From positions 2,666,001 through 2,730,000 of the forward strand of contig CBDDKZ010000005.1 of assembly GCA_965230415.1 (NCBI GenBank): a stretch of 64,000 nucleotides of DNA, given 5' to 3'. The position numbers and the translations under genes are program-made. Source of the stretch: CBDDKZ01 sp965230415 (GTDB taxonomy: Bacteria; Bacteroidota; Bacteroidia; Cytophagales; JAAEPT01). Positions within the stretch are counted from its first letter, which is position 1. Each line of letters opens with the position of its first letter. A model generated the notes under the pieces. That model did no database searches, was not told the DNA's origin, and saw nothing but the letters and a program-made list of their open reading frames with translations. Below, piece by piece: positions 52,596 to 62,116 of the stretch.

Positions 52596-52809
52596 CACTT
52601 GATCGTTTTGGTGTTTGAATCAATTAACAATTCAAAGTTGGAGACTAATTGCGCAATGGAATTGCGTAGCTTGGAAAAATTTAAAAAAAATGAACTATTG
52701 GGTGTGGTGGTAAATAAATTGGGATGTCAAGACTTGTGGAAAAGCTAAATCCTCCTAGTTAGGTAATCTTCCTACTAATTATTACTTTCATTCAAACGTT
52801 ATTTACGGA

Positions 52810-53823
52810 ATGATTCAGGAAAACATTCAATTACAAGCTTATAATACTTTTGGGATACCTGTTTGTGCCAGGTATTTCGTGGAGATCAATACACATGAAG
52901 ATCTCGAGCTGGTACGGCAATGGCATTTGATTGATAAAGTACCCAGGCTAGTTTTGGGAGGCGGGAGTAATATCTTATTTACCCAAGATTTTGGCGGTTT
53001 AGTAATCAAAGTAGGTTTGAAAGGGAAGTTGGTATCTTCCTTAGATGAAAATTTGTCATTTTTAAAGTTAGGAGCCGGTGAAGTATGGCATGATACCGTT
53101 TTATTTACTATCGAAGAGGGTTTGGGAGGAATAGAAAACCTGAGTCTTATTCCAGGTACTGTAGGTGCTGCTCCAATTCAAAATATCGGTGCATATGGGG
53201 TGGAACTTAAAGATGTATTTGAAAGCTTAGAGGCCTACGATTTGCTTACTGGCGAATTTCGGACTTTTAACCATGTAGATTGTGAATTTGGGTACCGGTA
53301 CAGTGTGTTCAAAAACAGCTTGAAAGGACATTATATTATTACTTCAGTAACGCTCCGATTAACTAAAAAACCAGTAATTAATAGCTCATATGGCGCCATT
53401 CAAGAGGTCTTGGATGATGCAGGTATTCTCAATCCTGGAATTAAAGATGTAAGCGATGCGGTTATTCAGATAAGGCAGTCCAAGCTACCGGACCCTGGGG
53501 AGCTTGGTAATGCGGGAAGCTTTTTTAAGAATCCTGAAATCTCAGAAGAAGCATTTCAAAACCTGAAAGCAAAATTCCCCGATGTAGTTTCTTACCCTGG
53601 TAATAACGGTTTAATTAAAGTTCCTGCGGGTTGGCTCATAGACCGGGCCGGATGGAAAGGCAAAAAGCAAGGTAATGTTGGTGTGCACAGTAAGCAAGCC
53701 TTGGTGTTGGTCAACCACGGAGGAGGCACCGGCGAAGCAGTTAAGGAACTGGCTTACGCCATTAAGCAAGATGTGTGGGACAAGTTTGGGGTGGAAATTG
53801 TACCAGAAGTCAATATTCTTTAA
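52810..53823 (+). CDS. murB: UDP-N-acetylenolpyruvoylglucosamine reductase MurB
   Basis: A 337-residue FAD enzyme that reduces the enolpyruvyl group of UDP-GlcNAc to form UDP-MurNAc in the cytosol. Markers are NTFGIPVCARYFVEI (about 12-26), the FAD-binding LVLGGGSNILF, SLIPGTVGAAPIQNIGAYGVE, FGYRYSVFK (catalytic region) and GNAGSFFKNPEI with the conserved serine; the C-terminus has LIDRAGWKG. It is of type I (E. coli-like) length. It stands alone, divergent from the Ro60 gene and convergent with the CUB-protein gene. Confidence 0.95.
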   Translation: MIQENIQLQAYNTFGIPVCARYFVEINTHEDLELVRQWHLIDKVPRLVLGGGSNILFTQDFGGLVIKVGLKGKLVSSLDENLSFLKLGAGEVWHDTVLFTIEEGLGGIENLSLIPGTVGAAPIQNIGAYGVELKDVFESLEAYDLLTGEFRTFNHVDCEFGYRYSVFKNSLKGHYIITSVTLRLTKKPVINSSYGAIQEVLDDAGILNPGIKDVSDAVIQIRQSKLPDPGELGNAGSFFKNPEISEEAFQNLKAKFPDVVSYPGNNGLIKVPAGWLIDRAGWKGKKQGNVGVHSKQALVLVNHGGGTGEAVKELAYAIKQDVWDKFGVEIVPEVNIL

Positions 53824-53825
53824 TT

Positions 53826-56384
53826 TCAATGAACAACCTGAACCGTTCTTGTTATTATTTGACTGCCCGTATCTATTTTAAAAAGGTAGATTCCCTGTCT
53901 AAGTTTCGAAATATCAATATCCTCTTTTGAGTAAGTTATTTCTTTGCTCATTACGATTTGCTGTAAGCTATTCATTATTTCCAGTCGGATGTTAGTGCCG
54001 GAGTAATTTTTCACGTTTATCAAATCGGACGCCGGATTGGGGTACAGTGCTATTAGAGTCTCGGTCCATTCATCGAGTCCGTCCGGGTCTGTACAAGACA
54101 GGTCTAATAAGAACCCGCTGTTTTCCCCTGTTTCATTGGAGATGAACTTCATCGTCAGGGCGCCTTCGATATTAGTGGCAGTAATAACTACATCAGATAA
54201 ACTTCCAGTATAAGAGCCAATAAGCGTTGCGTTTTCATCAATGCCGTCATAAACTAAAAACATATCACCATCTGAGCTTAAGTCAAATTCGCTAAAGGTA
54301 ACAATGACTTTAGCATTTTCCCGCTCGGGCAAAATGCTTAATAGCGCATCGTTTCCCGGGTAATAATTATTGTCGCCGGCAGCATCGGTGATTGTTCTTT
54401 CGCAAGTTCTTACGATTCTCTTTCCTGAATAAGGGAATGCATTTTCAGCAATATTTAACAGATCTATTTTGAGCCATTTGAAGTTGTTGCCTTCATCGAG
54501 TTCTATGTTAGAACTATCTGAATCACAATAGGCGATAATGTAATATTCGCCGGTGCTTATTGTGTTGGGTATGGCAATATAAGTTTGCAATGGAGCAGAA
54601 CTATTAGCAGAAACAACTTGCTCCTGAACTTGTGCTATAAGTATATCATTCGCGTCGAGAGTAGTGTCATCAGAAAGGTAGAAAGTGGTAACGGAGGAAT
54701 CCGCTGGTTCCTGTCCGGTATTTAAGATGTTGTAAAATAAATCGATACTTTGGTTTGTTTCTATCCGTGTAACAGCAACGCTATCTAAGCTTAGCTGTAG
54801 TGAATCAATGCTTAAATCTGCAAATTGCTTGGTAGAGTCAGAACAGTTGACTGTAAATTCAAACCCCTGAAGCGTTCCATAGCTATCACTTCTGAATCGC
54901 AAAGTTAAGGCACCACTTTCATTATTTAATGTCGCCGATTGATTAAATGGAGCATGCGTCCCCGTCAATACGCGCAATAGGTTGGAATTTGTATCGGGGC
55001 CATCGAATATTTCCAGAAAGTCAAAATTATTCTCCAGTGACAACTGGGTGAATCGAAGATTGATTAATTTGGAAGATTCTTCCGGGAATATGGTTAAAAT
55101 ACCGTCGTTATAATTGGGGTAATTGATATGTTTACCCGCGTCCGTATAGGTGCCAAAACATGTGGTGTCGGTTTTTGCGCCAAAGTAAGGTACTTCATTT
55201 CCTGTAAGCTTAATGCAATGTAAAATAGATACAAAAGTGTTTTCCTGATAGTGGGGTTCCGCTATTACCGAATCGGCGTTTATATGTGTAATGACGAAAT
55301 AGTTGCCCGTTTCAAGATGACCAGGTAAGACGAACGACTGCCAAGAAGTGTCGCTACTCAAGCCGGCTAATTCTGCGACATAATGTTCGCCCATCAGTAA
55401 GTCGTCAGGACTTAAAATATTGTCATCAGATAAATAGAAGCTGGTTTTGCTCGAATCTGTTACATCGCGTTGACCTACATTCTTTCTGACATAAGCAAGG
55501 CTAAAGGTGTCTCCGGAGCTGATGTAGCTATTTTCTACTCCCCTGTAATAAATCGACTGGCTGTTTATTCTGAGTTCTGTCTGAAGAATGCTGCTGTCAC
55601 TACAACTGGTCAATAGCTCGAAACCTGCCCGGTTATCAGAACCATTTGAGGTGAATTTCAATGTCAGGGCACCTTCGCTGTTGGTGGCACTGAGTTTTAC
55701 TGGTGCTTCATTTCCACTAAGGGAAGTTATCAAGGGCGCATTTTCATCACTTCCGTCATAAATGTCCAGAATGTCAAAGTTCTGTTGGCTTATAAACTGA
55801 TTTATAAAGATACTCAGGTATTGGTCGGGATAGGCCGGGTGGAGCACCATAGTGCCTTGTGTGTTGTGAGGGTATAATTTATTGCCGCCGGGATCAAAAA
55901 TAGTGTCTGAGCAAGTATTAATGGTCAATGTGCCATTTATGGGCATAAGTAGCTCTCGTTGAAATACGCATTTCGTTTCAAAGGTAAAACCAGTATCGGC
56001 TATTTGTTCATCTGTTTCCATTTTTAGGTAAAGCGTGCCTTCGGGTGTTGAAGCGCTCAAGGTAGGAGGCAGGTCATTGCCGCTTAGTATAGCCTTTAAA
56101 GGAGAGCCAGGTTCATCGTTTTCATAAATATATAGAAAGTCCTTACCTTCTTCCAGGTCCAGTGATGTGAAATTGATTTCTACATAAGCACCTTCCGTTT
56201 GAGGTACCAGCAATAATCCACCATCAATATTATTGCTATAAACGCCATTGATTCCGCCGTCGTCACTATAAGAAGCTGAACAAATAGTATCAATCCTCGT
56301 TCCCGAGCTTGGAAAGAGTTGCGCACTTGAATCTAAATAGAGTAAAGTGCAAAGGGAAATGGTAATTATAAGTTGCCTGTACAT
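53826..56384 (-). CDS. Secreted multi-CUB-domain protein with T9SS tail
   Basis: An 852-residue protein with a signal peptide (ending LDSSAQ), four CUB-like domains (about 28-140, 150-262, 400-512, 655-768), each with Y.....F..LSLE..FDFL.I.DG....L..L.G and a terminal extra-Cys strand, and two CARDB-like immunoglobulin folds between them (about 268-390 and 520-645, LSIDSLQLSLDS... and ADSSVTTFYLSDD). The end (LYPNPASDLINVKN to TVQVVH) is a type A T9SS sorting domain. Likely a cell-surface adhesin or matrix protein; ligand unknown. Stop is three bases from the murB stop. Confidence 0.88.
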   Translation of the reverse strand: MYRQLIITISLCTLLYLDSSAQLFPSSGTRIDTICSASYSDDGGINGVYSNNIDGGLLLVPQTEGAYVEINFTSLDLEEGKDFLYIYENDEPGSPLKAILSGNDLPPTLSASTPEGTLYLKMETDEQIADTGFTFETKCVFQRELLMPINGTLTINTCSDTIFDPGGNKLYPHNTQGTMVLHPAYPDQYLSIFINQFISQQNFDILDIYDGSDENAPLITSLSGNEAPVKLSATNSEGALTLKFTSNGSDNRAGFELLTSCSDSSILQTELRINSQSIYYRGVENSYISSGDTFSLAYVRKNVGQRDVTDSSKTSFYLSDDNILSPDDLLMGEHYVAELAGLSSDTSWQSFVLPGHLETGNYFVITHINADSVIAEPHYQENTFVSILHCIKLTGNEVPYFGAKTDTTCFGTYTDAGKHINYPNYNDGILTIFPEESSKLINLRFTQLSLENNFDFLEIFDGPDTNSNLLRVLTGTHAPFNQSATLNNESGALTLRFRSDSYGTLQGFEFTVNCSDSTKQFADLSIDSLQLSLDSVAVTRIETNQSIDLFYNILNTGQEPADSSVTTFYLSDDTTLDANDILIAQVQEQVVSANSSAPLQTYIAIPNTISTGEYYIIAYCDSDSSNIELDEGNNFKWLKIDLLNIAENAFPYSGKRIVRTCERTITDAAGDNNYYPGNDALLSILPERENAKVIVTFSEFDLSSDGDMFLVYDGIDENATLIGSYTGSLSDVVITATNIEGALTMKFISNETGENSGFLLDLSCTDPDGLDEWTETLIALYPNPASDLINVKNYSGTNIRLEIMNSLQQIVMSKEITYSKEDIDISKLRQGIYLFKIDTGSQIITRTVQVVH

Positions 56385-56485
56385 AGAGTGCTATTAATTT
56401 CTTACCCGGTAGTATAACCTAATAGTACTACGAAATTAGGCGTAATAAGATTACTATAGTTCTATGAAAGAAAGCTATAGGAGGG

Positions 56486-57133
56486 TTAGATCTTGAAACC
56501 TACACCGATTTCGGCCCAAAATCCGCGTCCCCTGAGTGGTACACCCGCTTCGAACCAAACACAAAAAGAGCTTCGGAAATAATACCTGGACCCCAGGTAT
56601 AAGCTGGCATCTACACCACCAGCTCCACGGTTAGTATAATCCGCCTGAGCTTGTTCTATAGGAATATAATCCCCTTGATTTCGTCCTTTACTTCTGTAAA
56701 GGCGTGTTCCAAGGCCAATGCCTGCATAAGGGTCCCATTCGTCAACAGTTCCCAATAAATCCCCGAAATGAAATGATCCTCTTAAACCGATCAATGTCGT
56801 GTTGTGAGTTTCTTTAAATTCCCAATGTACTACGGTAGGGTCGTTACCAAAGTAATAAGTTCCGGTATGATTGGAAGTGTGATACCAACGGTGAAATCCA
56901 AGGTATGCTCCAATGCTCACGTATTCGTGAATGCCATGTTCGAAGGTTGCTACCATAAGAGGAGTGGATCCTGAGCGTGAATTGTTATTACTATTCACTC
57001 CCCAGCCGTTGAGCCATCCCATTCCAAAATGGAGCAGGTTGTCGCCTTCACTATATGCTTGTGACCGGCTTTCTAATGACATAAAACACAAGCATATTAT
57101 GATTAACAGTTTAGTTCTAAACAAAAATTTCAT
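56486..57133 (-). CDS. Outer-membrane beta-barrel-like protein
   Basis: A 215-residue exported protein. A signal peptide (about 1-24, ending SRSQA) is followed by alternating hydrophobic strands with aromatic girdles (e.g. VSIGAYLGFHRWY, TTLIGLRGSFHFG, GIGLGTRLYRS, GFWAEIGVGFKI at the C-terminus), which suits an eight-stranded OmpW/OmpA-type barrel. No specific family is recognised. It precedes mnmD by 36 bases on the opposite side (both read leftward), so the two may be independent. Confidence 0.68.
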   Translation of the reverse strand: MKFLFRTKLLIIICLCFMSLESRSQAYSEGDNLLHFGMGWLNGWGVNSNNNSRSGSTPLMVATFEHGIHEYVSIGAYLGFHRWYHTSNHTGTYYFGNDPTVVHWEFKETHNTTLIGLRGSFHFGDLLGTVDEWDPYAGIGLGTRLYRSKGRNQGDYIPIEQAQADYTNRGAGGVDASLYLGSRYYFRSSFCVWFEAGVPLRGRGFWAEIGVGFKI

Positions 57134-57169
57134 ATCCTGTAAGTCTGTACCACACCAAAGATAACGAAA

Positions 57170-57850
57170 TTAAGTCAAAAATGCTCGTGTCATTTCTCTT
57201 TTACCGGGAGGTCCCGGGAGCTCTTCCAAAGTAAACTCCAAAGATTTTAAAAGACGTTTAAATTTGCCCTGAGAGCAATACGTTACCAGGTGGGCATTGG
57301 GTTTCAGACTTTTTATCAAATGCTCAAAAGTTTTAGTCTCCCACATATCTGCTTGTTTATTGGGCGCAAATGCATCATAATATACAAGGTCGAAAGGGCC
57401 TCCTGTAAAATCTTGAAGCTTGATGTGGTATTTATTAAATACAAAATTGTTCAATAAGGACTTTTGAGTTATTTCCTTGCTTCTATGCAGTGTTTCGAAT
57501 AATATTTTGCTATTGGGGATCGCTATATGATGATGATAGTTGAGCTGTGCAGCCTTTTGCCAATTAATGGGGTGAGCCTCTAAAGTATGGTAGTTGATGC
57601 TTATGTGCGGGTTGTTAATGGCAAATTCAAGTGAAAGCATTACATTTAACCCGGTACCCATACCAACTTCAAGCAATGTGATGTTTGTTTGCTTTTCACA
57701 AAGGTATTCCAGGCCACTTTTAATGAAGACGTGACGAGACTCAGCCAATGCTCCGTGGACAGAATGGTAAGTCTCGTTCAACGATGGCAGGAATAGTGAT
57801 TTCGAGCCATCGCCTGTCTCAATTATTTCTAGCTCATTTAAATTACCCAA
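57170..57850 (-). CDS. mnmD: tRNA 5-methylaminomethyl-2-thiouridine methyltransferase MnmD
   Basis: A 226-residue SAM-dependent methyltransferase (MnmC N-terminal-domain type) that completes mnm5s2U34 at the tRNA wobble base. The family start ETGDGSKSLFLPSLNETYHSVHGALAESRHVFI and the SAM motif LLEVGMGTGLNV are diagnostic, as are FDLVYYDAFAPNKQADMW and TYCSQGKFKRLL. The MnmC oxidase domain is absent, as in most Bacteroidota. It overlaps the start region of cysQ by eight bases (same strand, downstream of cysQ). Confidence 0.92.
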   Translation of the reverse strand: MGNLNELEIIETGDGSKSLFLPSLNETYHSVHGALAESRHVFIKSGLEYLCEKQTNITLLEVGMGTGLNVMLSLEFAINNPHISINYHTLEAHPINWQKAAQLNYHHHIAIPNSKILFETLHRSKEITQKSLLNNFVFNKYHIKLQDFTGGPFDLVYYDAFAPNKQADMWETKTFEHLIKSLKPNAHLVTYCSQGKFKRLLKSLEFTLEELPGPPGKREMTRAFLT

Positions 57851-58592
57851 GACAAAGGAAACTTCCGTTCAAAAGATTCTCTTTGTTGTATCTGAAAGGT
57901 TGCTCACCATCTGATACGGAACCGCCTGCAGCTTCCACTACGGCTTGCCCAGCTGCGGTGTCCCATTCCATTGTTGGGCCGTGGCGATAATACACGTCGG
58001 CTTTACCCTCTGCTACCATGCAAAATTTAAGCGAACTGCCCACAGAAATGGTGTCTGTAACATCAAATTTCTGTAAGATTTCTTCTTCTTCCGGGGCTGC
58101 ATGAGATTTGCTTCTTACGGCTATACGACCCGCATTCTTTTTATTAACTTGTATGTCTTTTTTGGCTTCGCCTCCCTGTTGCATCCAGGCTCCGCTTTCT
58201 AATTCCCCAATGTAAAGTGTGTCAATGGCCGGAGCATAAACTACGCCCAGAACCGGTTGGCAATCCTTTATAAGTGCGATGTTTACGGTGAATTCCCCAT
58301 TTCTGTTTATAAACTCCTTGGTACCATCGAGGGGGTCTACACACCAATAAGTATCCCATTGTGCGCGTTCTTCATACGGAACACTTGCCCCTTCTTCTGA
58401 TAGAATAGGTATTTCCGGAAACTGATTTTGAAGGGCCTCCTCTATTAATTCATGCGAAGTTTTATCGGCTATGGTAAGAGGGGAGTTATCGGATTTGAAG
58501 TCAATGGTTTTTTCAAAGTCCTCTCCTTCATAAATATCCATGATTCTTTTGCCTGCATCGCGGGCTATTTTTTCAATACTTTTTAAATCCAT
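57843..58592 (-). CDS. cysQ: 3'(2'),5'-bisphosphate nucleotidase CysQ
   Basis: A 249-residue inositol monophosphatase-fold enzyme that recycles PAP (3',5'-bisphosphate), a by-product of PAPS use. The metal-site motifs are DNSPLTIADKTSHE, ILSEEGA, VDPLDGTKEF (about 81-90) and MEWDTAAGQAVVEAAGG. It abuts the SLC13 permease gene (no gap) and overlaps mnmD by eight bases. Together with the divergent cysC-cysD-cysN it forms the sulfate activation block. Confidence 0.94.
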   Translation of the reverse strand: MDLKSIEKIARDAGKRIMDIYEGEDFEKTIDFKSDNSPLTIADKTSHELIEEALQNQFPEIPILSEEGASVPYEERAQWDTYWCVDPLDGTKEFINRNGEFTVNIALIKDCQPVLGVVYAPAIDTLYIGELESGAWMQQGGEAKKDIQVNKKNAGRIAVRSKSHAAPEEEEILQKFDVTDTISVGSSLKFCMVAEGKADVYYRHGPTMEWDTAAGQAVVEAAGGSVSDGEQPFRYNKENLLNGSFLCLG

Positions 58593-60356
58593 CTAAATAT
58601 AAATTATGTATAATAAGGTGACACATATTATTCCGTAAAGGATGGTCAATGGAAAGCCAATTCGGAAAAAATCTTTGAACTTATAGCCGCCCGGTCCATA
58701 AACCATGATATTCGTTTGATACCCGATTGGTGTGGCAAAGTTTGCAGCGGCAGCGAGGGCTACTATTAGTATGAATGGTTTTGCCGGAGCTCCAAGTGAG
58801 CTTGCCAGTTGTAAACTTATAGGTATAATAACGGCAACAGAAGCAGCCGATGTTATAACGGAAGAAAGTATATTTGATACTACAAACAGGAGAGTCAATA
58901 ATACAAGTACGCCATGCTGCATTCCCAGTTTTACCACATTTTGAGCGATAAACGCAGTGGTGCCCGACGATTCCATAGCCGAACCAAGGGCAATTCCAAG
59001 TCCGATAATTAGTATCAGGTTAAAATCGATGCTGTTTCTTACATCTCGTGCTTTCGCTAATTTGGTGAGGATACTGACAATAATGAGTAGCAAAAGCGAA
59101 TTAAATAATGGGAATAGGTTTAACGCAGAGAGAGTGATAGCTGCGAGCATACCACCAAACAGTAGCAAAATTCGATTATCGGGTATTTGCTTTTCTTTGG
59201 TGATATTTGCTATTCGATAAAAATCCTGGCTATTTTCTATGCGGGTACGAAAGTCATCTCCTACCAAAACCAACAGTACATCCCCTGAACGTAGTTGAAT
59301 ATTACCCAATTGTCCCCATACGCGCTCACCGTTGCGATGAATTGCCACAACGGCACCATTATATTTAGATCTGAAATTAACTTCTTTGATTGTACGTCCA
59401 TGGAGAACGGAGTTGTGCGAAACGACGACCTCTGCAATATCCCGGTCATTTTTCTCCAAAAAATCGCTTGCCTTTGGCAATGAGATACCCAGGGTTTCTG
59501 CATTTAAATTACTGATGGTTTTTACATCGCCGGCAAAAAATAATAGGTCCCCTTCCTGTAATATTTCATTGGGACTTACTGGTCGTATAGCTGCATTTGC
59601 TCTGATGATTTCGATGAGGAAAAGCCCTTCCAGGTTCCTTAAACCCGCATCTTCTATTGTTTTTCCTATGATAGGAGAGTCCTTTTCTATTAAGGTTTCC
59701 ATAAAGTATTGACGTTCCGAAGCATCAGAAGAATCGCTTTTGTGTTGATTGTCGGGTAGCAATTTGTTGCTGAAAAGGATCAGGTAAAGGCCGCCAAGTA
59801 GAAACATGGCTCCCCCGATAACCGAAGGGTCGAACATTGTTAAAGAGGGAGCTCCCAGCCGTGTGGCTACGGCATTAGCTATCAAAATTGTTGAAGTACC
59901 GTATAAAGTTAAACAACCACCAAGTATACTGGCATAAGACAGCGGAATGAGGAATTTGGAAGGCGAATGATTATTATCTTTACTCCATGCATATACGTAA
60001 GGCATGAGCATGGCAACCAAGGGTGTGTTATTCAAAAAGGCCGAGAAAAATCCGACTCCTGCGGTCATTTTCGTTAAGAATAATTTGGGACTATCTGTTT
60101 TTTTAAAAAACGATCTGAATATAGATTCTATCGATCTGGACTTTCTTAAAATATTACTGAGAATAAGCAGGAAAACGATAATAGCCAGCTGCTCATTTGC
60201 AAATCCATTGAGCGCCTGTTGTGGTGTGATAATATTGAAAATGAGTAGTATAACAATTCCAATAATAAAAGTAACACCTGGTCTTAACCACTCTTTGAAT
60301 AGCGATACTATAATGAACGTAACTACGCCTAATACTAATGCAATTTCAAAAGTCAT
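58593..60356 (-). CDS. SLC13/DASS-family anion permease with two TrkA-C domains, probable sulfate uptake
   Basis: A 587-residue inner-membrane transporter. Ten or more helices flank a central cytosolic insertion (about 195-390) with two TrkA-C domains (IGKTIEDAGLRNLEGLFLIEIIR and LHGRTIKEVNFRSKYNGAVVAI). Family signatures are FLNNTPLVAMLMP and ATPIGYQTN. I chose the ATG at 60356; a GTG at 60374 adds six residues. Its gene abuts cysQ and is divergent from cysC, so sulfate is the most likely substrate, in line with other SLC13-TrkA-C proteins next to cys genes. Confidence 0.88.
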   Translation of the reverse strand: MTFEIALVLGVVTFIIVSLFKEWLRPGVTFIIGIVILLIFNIITPQQALNGFANEQLAIIVFLLILSNILRKSRSIESIFRSFFKKTDSPKLFLTKMTAGVGFFSAFLNNTPLVAMLMPYVYAWSKDNNHSPSKFLIPLSYASILGGCLTLYGTSTILIANAVATRLGAPSLTMFDPSVIGGAMFLLGGLYLILFSNKLLPDNQHKSDSSDASERQYFMETLIEKDSPIIGKTIEDAGLRNLEGLFLIEIIRANAAIRPVSPNEILQEGDLLFFAGDVKTISNLNAETLGISLPKASDFLEKNDRDIAEVVVSHNSVLHGRTIKEVNFRSKYNGAVVAIHRNGERVWGQLGNIQLRSGDVLLVLVGDDFRTRIENSQDFYRIANITKEKQIPDNRILLLFGGMLAAITLSALNLFPLFNSLLLLIIVSILTKLAKARDVRNSIDFNLILIIGLGIALGSAMESSGTTAFIAQNVVKLGMQHGVLVLLTLLFVVSNILSSVITSAASVAVIIPISLQLASSLGAPAKPFILIVALAAAANFATPIGYQTNIMVYGPGGYKFKDFFRIGFPLTILYGIICVTLLYIIYI

Positions 60357-60545
60357 ATAACCTTTATTATCCACGAATATCAGATTAATTTAGATTTTAA
60401 GCAACTATGCGACTTTTTTTGGTGTCTTAAGCTGTGAAACCGGATTTGCAGACTTAATGTTTAGTAATGTAAACCCATATTAATTAAATGTGAAATTAAG
60501 TGCGAAGGAGTCGATTTAATAAGTTTTATCTTTAGGCAGAATTAT

Positions 60546-60553
60546 TAACTTTG
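60546..60553 (+). promoter_or_regulatory. -7 element of the cysCDN promoter
   Basis: TAACTTTG matches TANNTTTG. The -33 region (GTTTT at 60524-60528) is a weak match. Its position implies a transcript starting about 60560, which excludes the upstream TTG at 60551 as start of cysC. Confidence 0.45.
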
Positions 60554-60571
60554 CACTGTAAATTGAGTGAT

Positions 60572-61180
60572 TTGGATAAAAACGAACATATACATCCGAT
60601 TTTTGATACAATTTTGTGTAAGCAGGACAAAGAAAACCTGCTAAAACAGAAGGGTTTAGTGATATGGTTAGTTGGATTGTCCGGATCTGGTAAGAGCAGT
60701 TTGGCCCGGTCCATTGAAAACGAATTGCATGCTCGTAATATTCTTACGATGTTGCTTGATGGAGATAATTTACGTTCGGGTTTAAATAAAAACTTAGGAT
60801 TCACTGACGAGGATCGTGAGGAAAATATCAGAAGAGCAGCTGAAGTGTCAAAGCTTTTCGCACAATGTGGCGTTGTTACCATATGTTCGCTGATAAGCCC
60901 TACAGAACAGATTAGGAAAGTATCCAGGGAAATTATTGGTGAGGCCTACCATGAAGTATATGTGAACTGCCCTTTTGAGGTTTGTGCGGAAAGAGACGTG
61001 AAAGGTCTGTATGCTAAAGCCATGCGTGGAGAGATTAAAAATTTTACAGGGCTCGATGCTCCTTTTGAGGAACCCGTTGACCCTTTTCTTAATATAAAAA
61101 CAAATGAGCTTTCTTTGGAGGAAAGCAAGGAAATATTGCTTCAGGCAATACTTCCATTGGTCACAAAAACTGATACATAA
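60572..61180 (+). CDS. cysC: Adenylylsulfate kinase CysC
   Basis: A protein of about 202 residues that phosphorylates APS to PAPS. P-loop GLSGSGKSSLA lies at about 34-44; DGDNLRSGLN, GFTDEDREENIRRAAEVSKLF and PFEVCAERDVKGLY are diagnostic. No ATG is near the expected start; I use the TTG at 60572 (LDKNEHIHPIFD, matching the usual N-terminus) because a TTG at 60551 overlaps the promoter -7 element. It is six bases upstream of cysD. Confidence 0.9.
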   Translation: MDKNEHIHPIFDTILCKQDKENLLKQKGLVIWLVGLSGSGKSSLARSIENELHARNILTMLLDGDNLRSGLNKNLGFTDEDREENIRRAAEVSKLFAQCGVVTICSLISPTEQIRKVSREIIGEAYHEVYVNCPFEVCAERDVKGLYAKAMRGEIKNFTGLDAPFEEPVDPFLNIKTNELSLEESKEILLQAILPLVTKTDT

Positions 61181-61186
61181 AAATTT

Positions 61187-62092
61187 ATGCAGTCATATAA
61201 TCTAACACACTTAAAACAATTGGAAGCAGAAGCGATTTATTTATTTCGCGAAGTAGCTGCCCAATTTGAAAAACCCGTGTTATTATTTTCGGGAGGAAAG
61301 GATTCTATTACATTGGTACGCTTAGCTCAAAAGGCTTTCTGGCCAGCCAGGGTTCCATTTTCTCTCTTACATATTGATACAGGTCATAACTTTCCGGAAG
61401 CAATTGAATACAGAGATTGGCTGGTGAAAGAATTCGATCTTAAACTGGAGGTAGGACTTGTTCAGGATTCTATTGATAAAGGAACAGCGGTTGAAGAAAA
61501 GGGATTAAACCCAAGTAGAAATGCATTGCAGTCGGTTACATTAATGGAATCGCTGGAAGAAGGTAAATACGATGCCGCTTTTGGTGGCGCCCGTCGTGAT
61601 GAAGAAAAGGCACGCGCAAAAGAACGTTTCTTTTCACATCGTGATGAATTCGGTACCTGGGACCCGAAGAATCAAAGACCTGAATTATGGAACCTTTACA
61701 ATGGAAAGAAATCTATGGGAGAGCACTTCCGGATTTTTCCTATAAGTAACTGGACCGAAATGGATGTATGGCAGTATATCAAGATGGAAAAAATTGACCT
61801 TCCTAAAATCTATTTTACCCATAAGCGTAAAGTTGTTGAACGAGATGGTATGCTATTAGCCGAATCACCTTTTATCACTTTGCTCGACGGTGAGCAGTAC
61901 GAGGAACGAGTTATCCGTTACCGTACTTTAGGAGATATGACTTGTACAGGTGCCGTGGAATCAGATGCTGCAACTGTAGATGATATTATTCAGGAAGTGG
62001 CTGCAGCTCGTGTAACTGAACGTGGTGGGCGTGCAGACGACAAACGATCGGAAGCCGCTATGGAAGAACGTAAAATGCAAGGATACTTCTAG
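61187..62092 (+). CDS. cysD: Sulfate adenylyltransferase small subunit CysD
   Basis: A 301-residue PAPS-reductase/PP-loop enzyme that makes APS from ATP and sulfate with CysN. The PP-loop SGGKDSITL (about 35-43), LHIDTGHNFPEAIEYRD, AAFGGARRDEEKARAKERFFSHRD, FRIFPISNWTEMDVWQYI and the C-terminal RGGRADDK are all canonical. It lies between cysC and cysN in a tight operon (gaps of six and 24 bases). Confidence 0.96.
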   Translation: MQSYNLTHLKQLEAEAIYLFREVAAQFEKPVLLFSGGKDSITLVRLAQKAFWPARVPFSLLHIDTGHNFPEAIEYRDWLVKEFDLKLEVGLVQDSIDKGTAVEEKGLNPSRNALQSVTLMESLEEGKYDAAFGGARRDEEKARAKERFFSHRDEFGTWDPKNQRPELWNLYNGKKSMGEHFRIFPISNWTEMDVWQYIKMEKIDLPKIYFTHKRKVVERDGMLLAESPFITLLDGEQYEERVIRYRTLGDMTCTGAVESDAATVDDIIQEVAAARVTERGGRADDKRSEAAMEERKMQGYF

Positions 62093-62116
62093 AAGGAAGC
62101 TTAAAAAGAATTTGAC

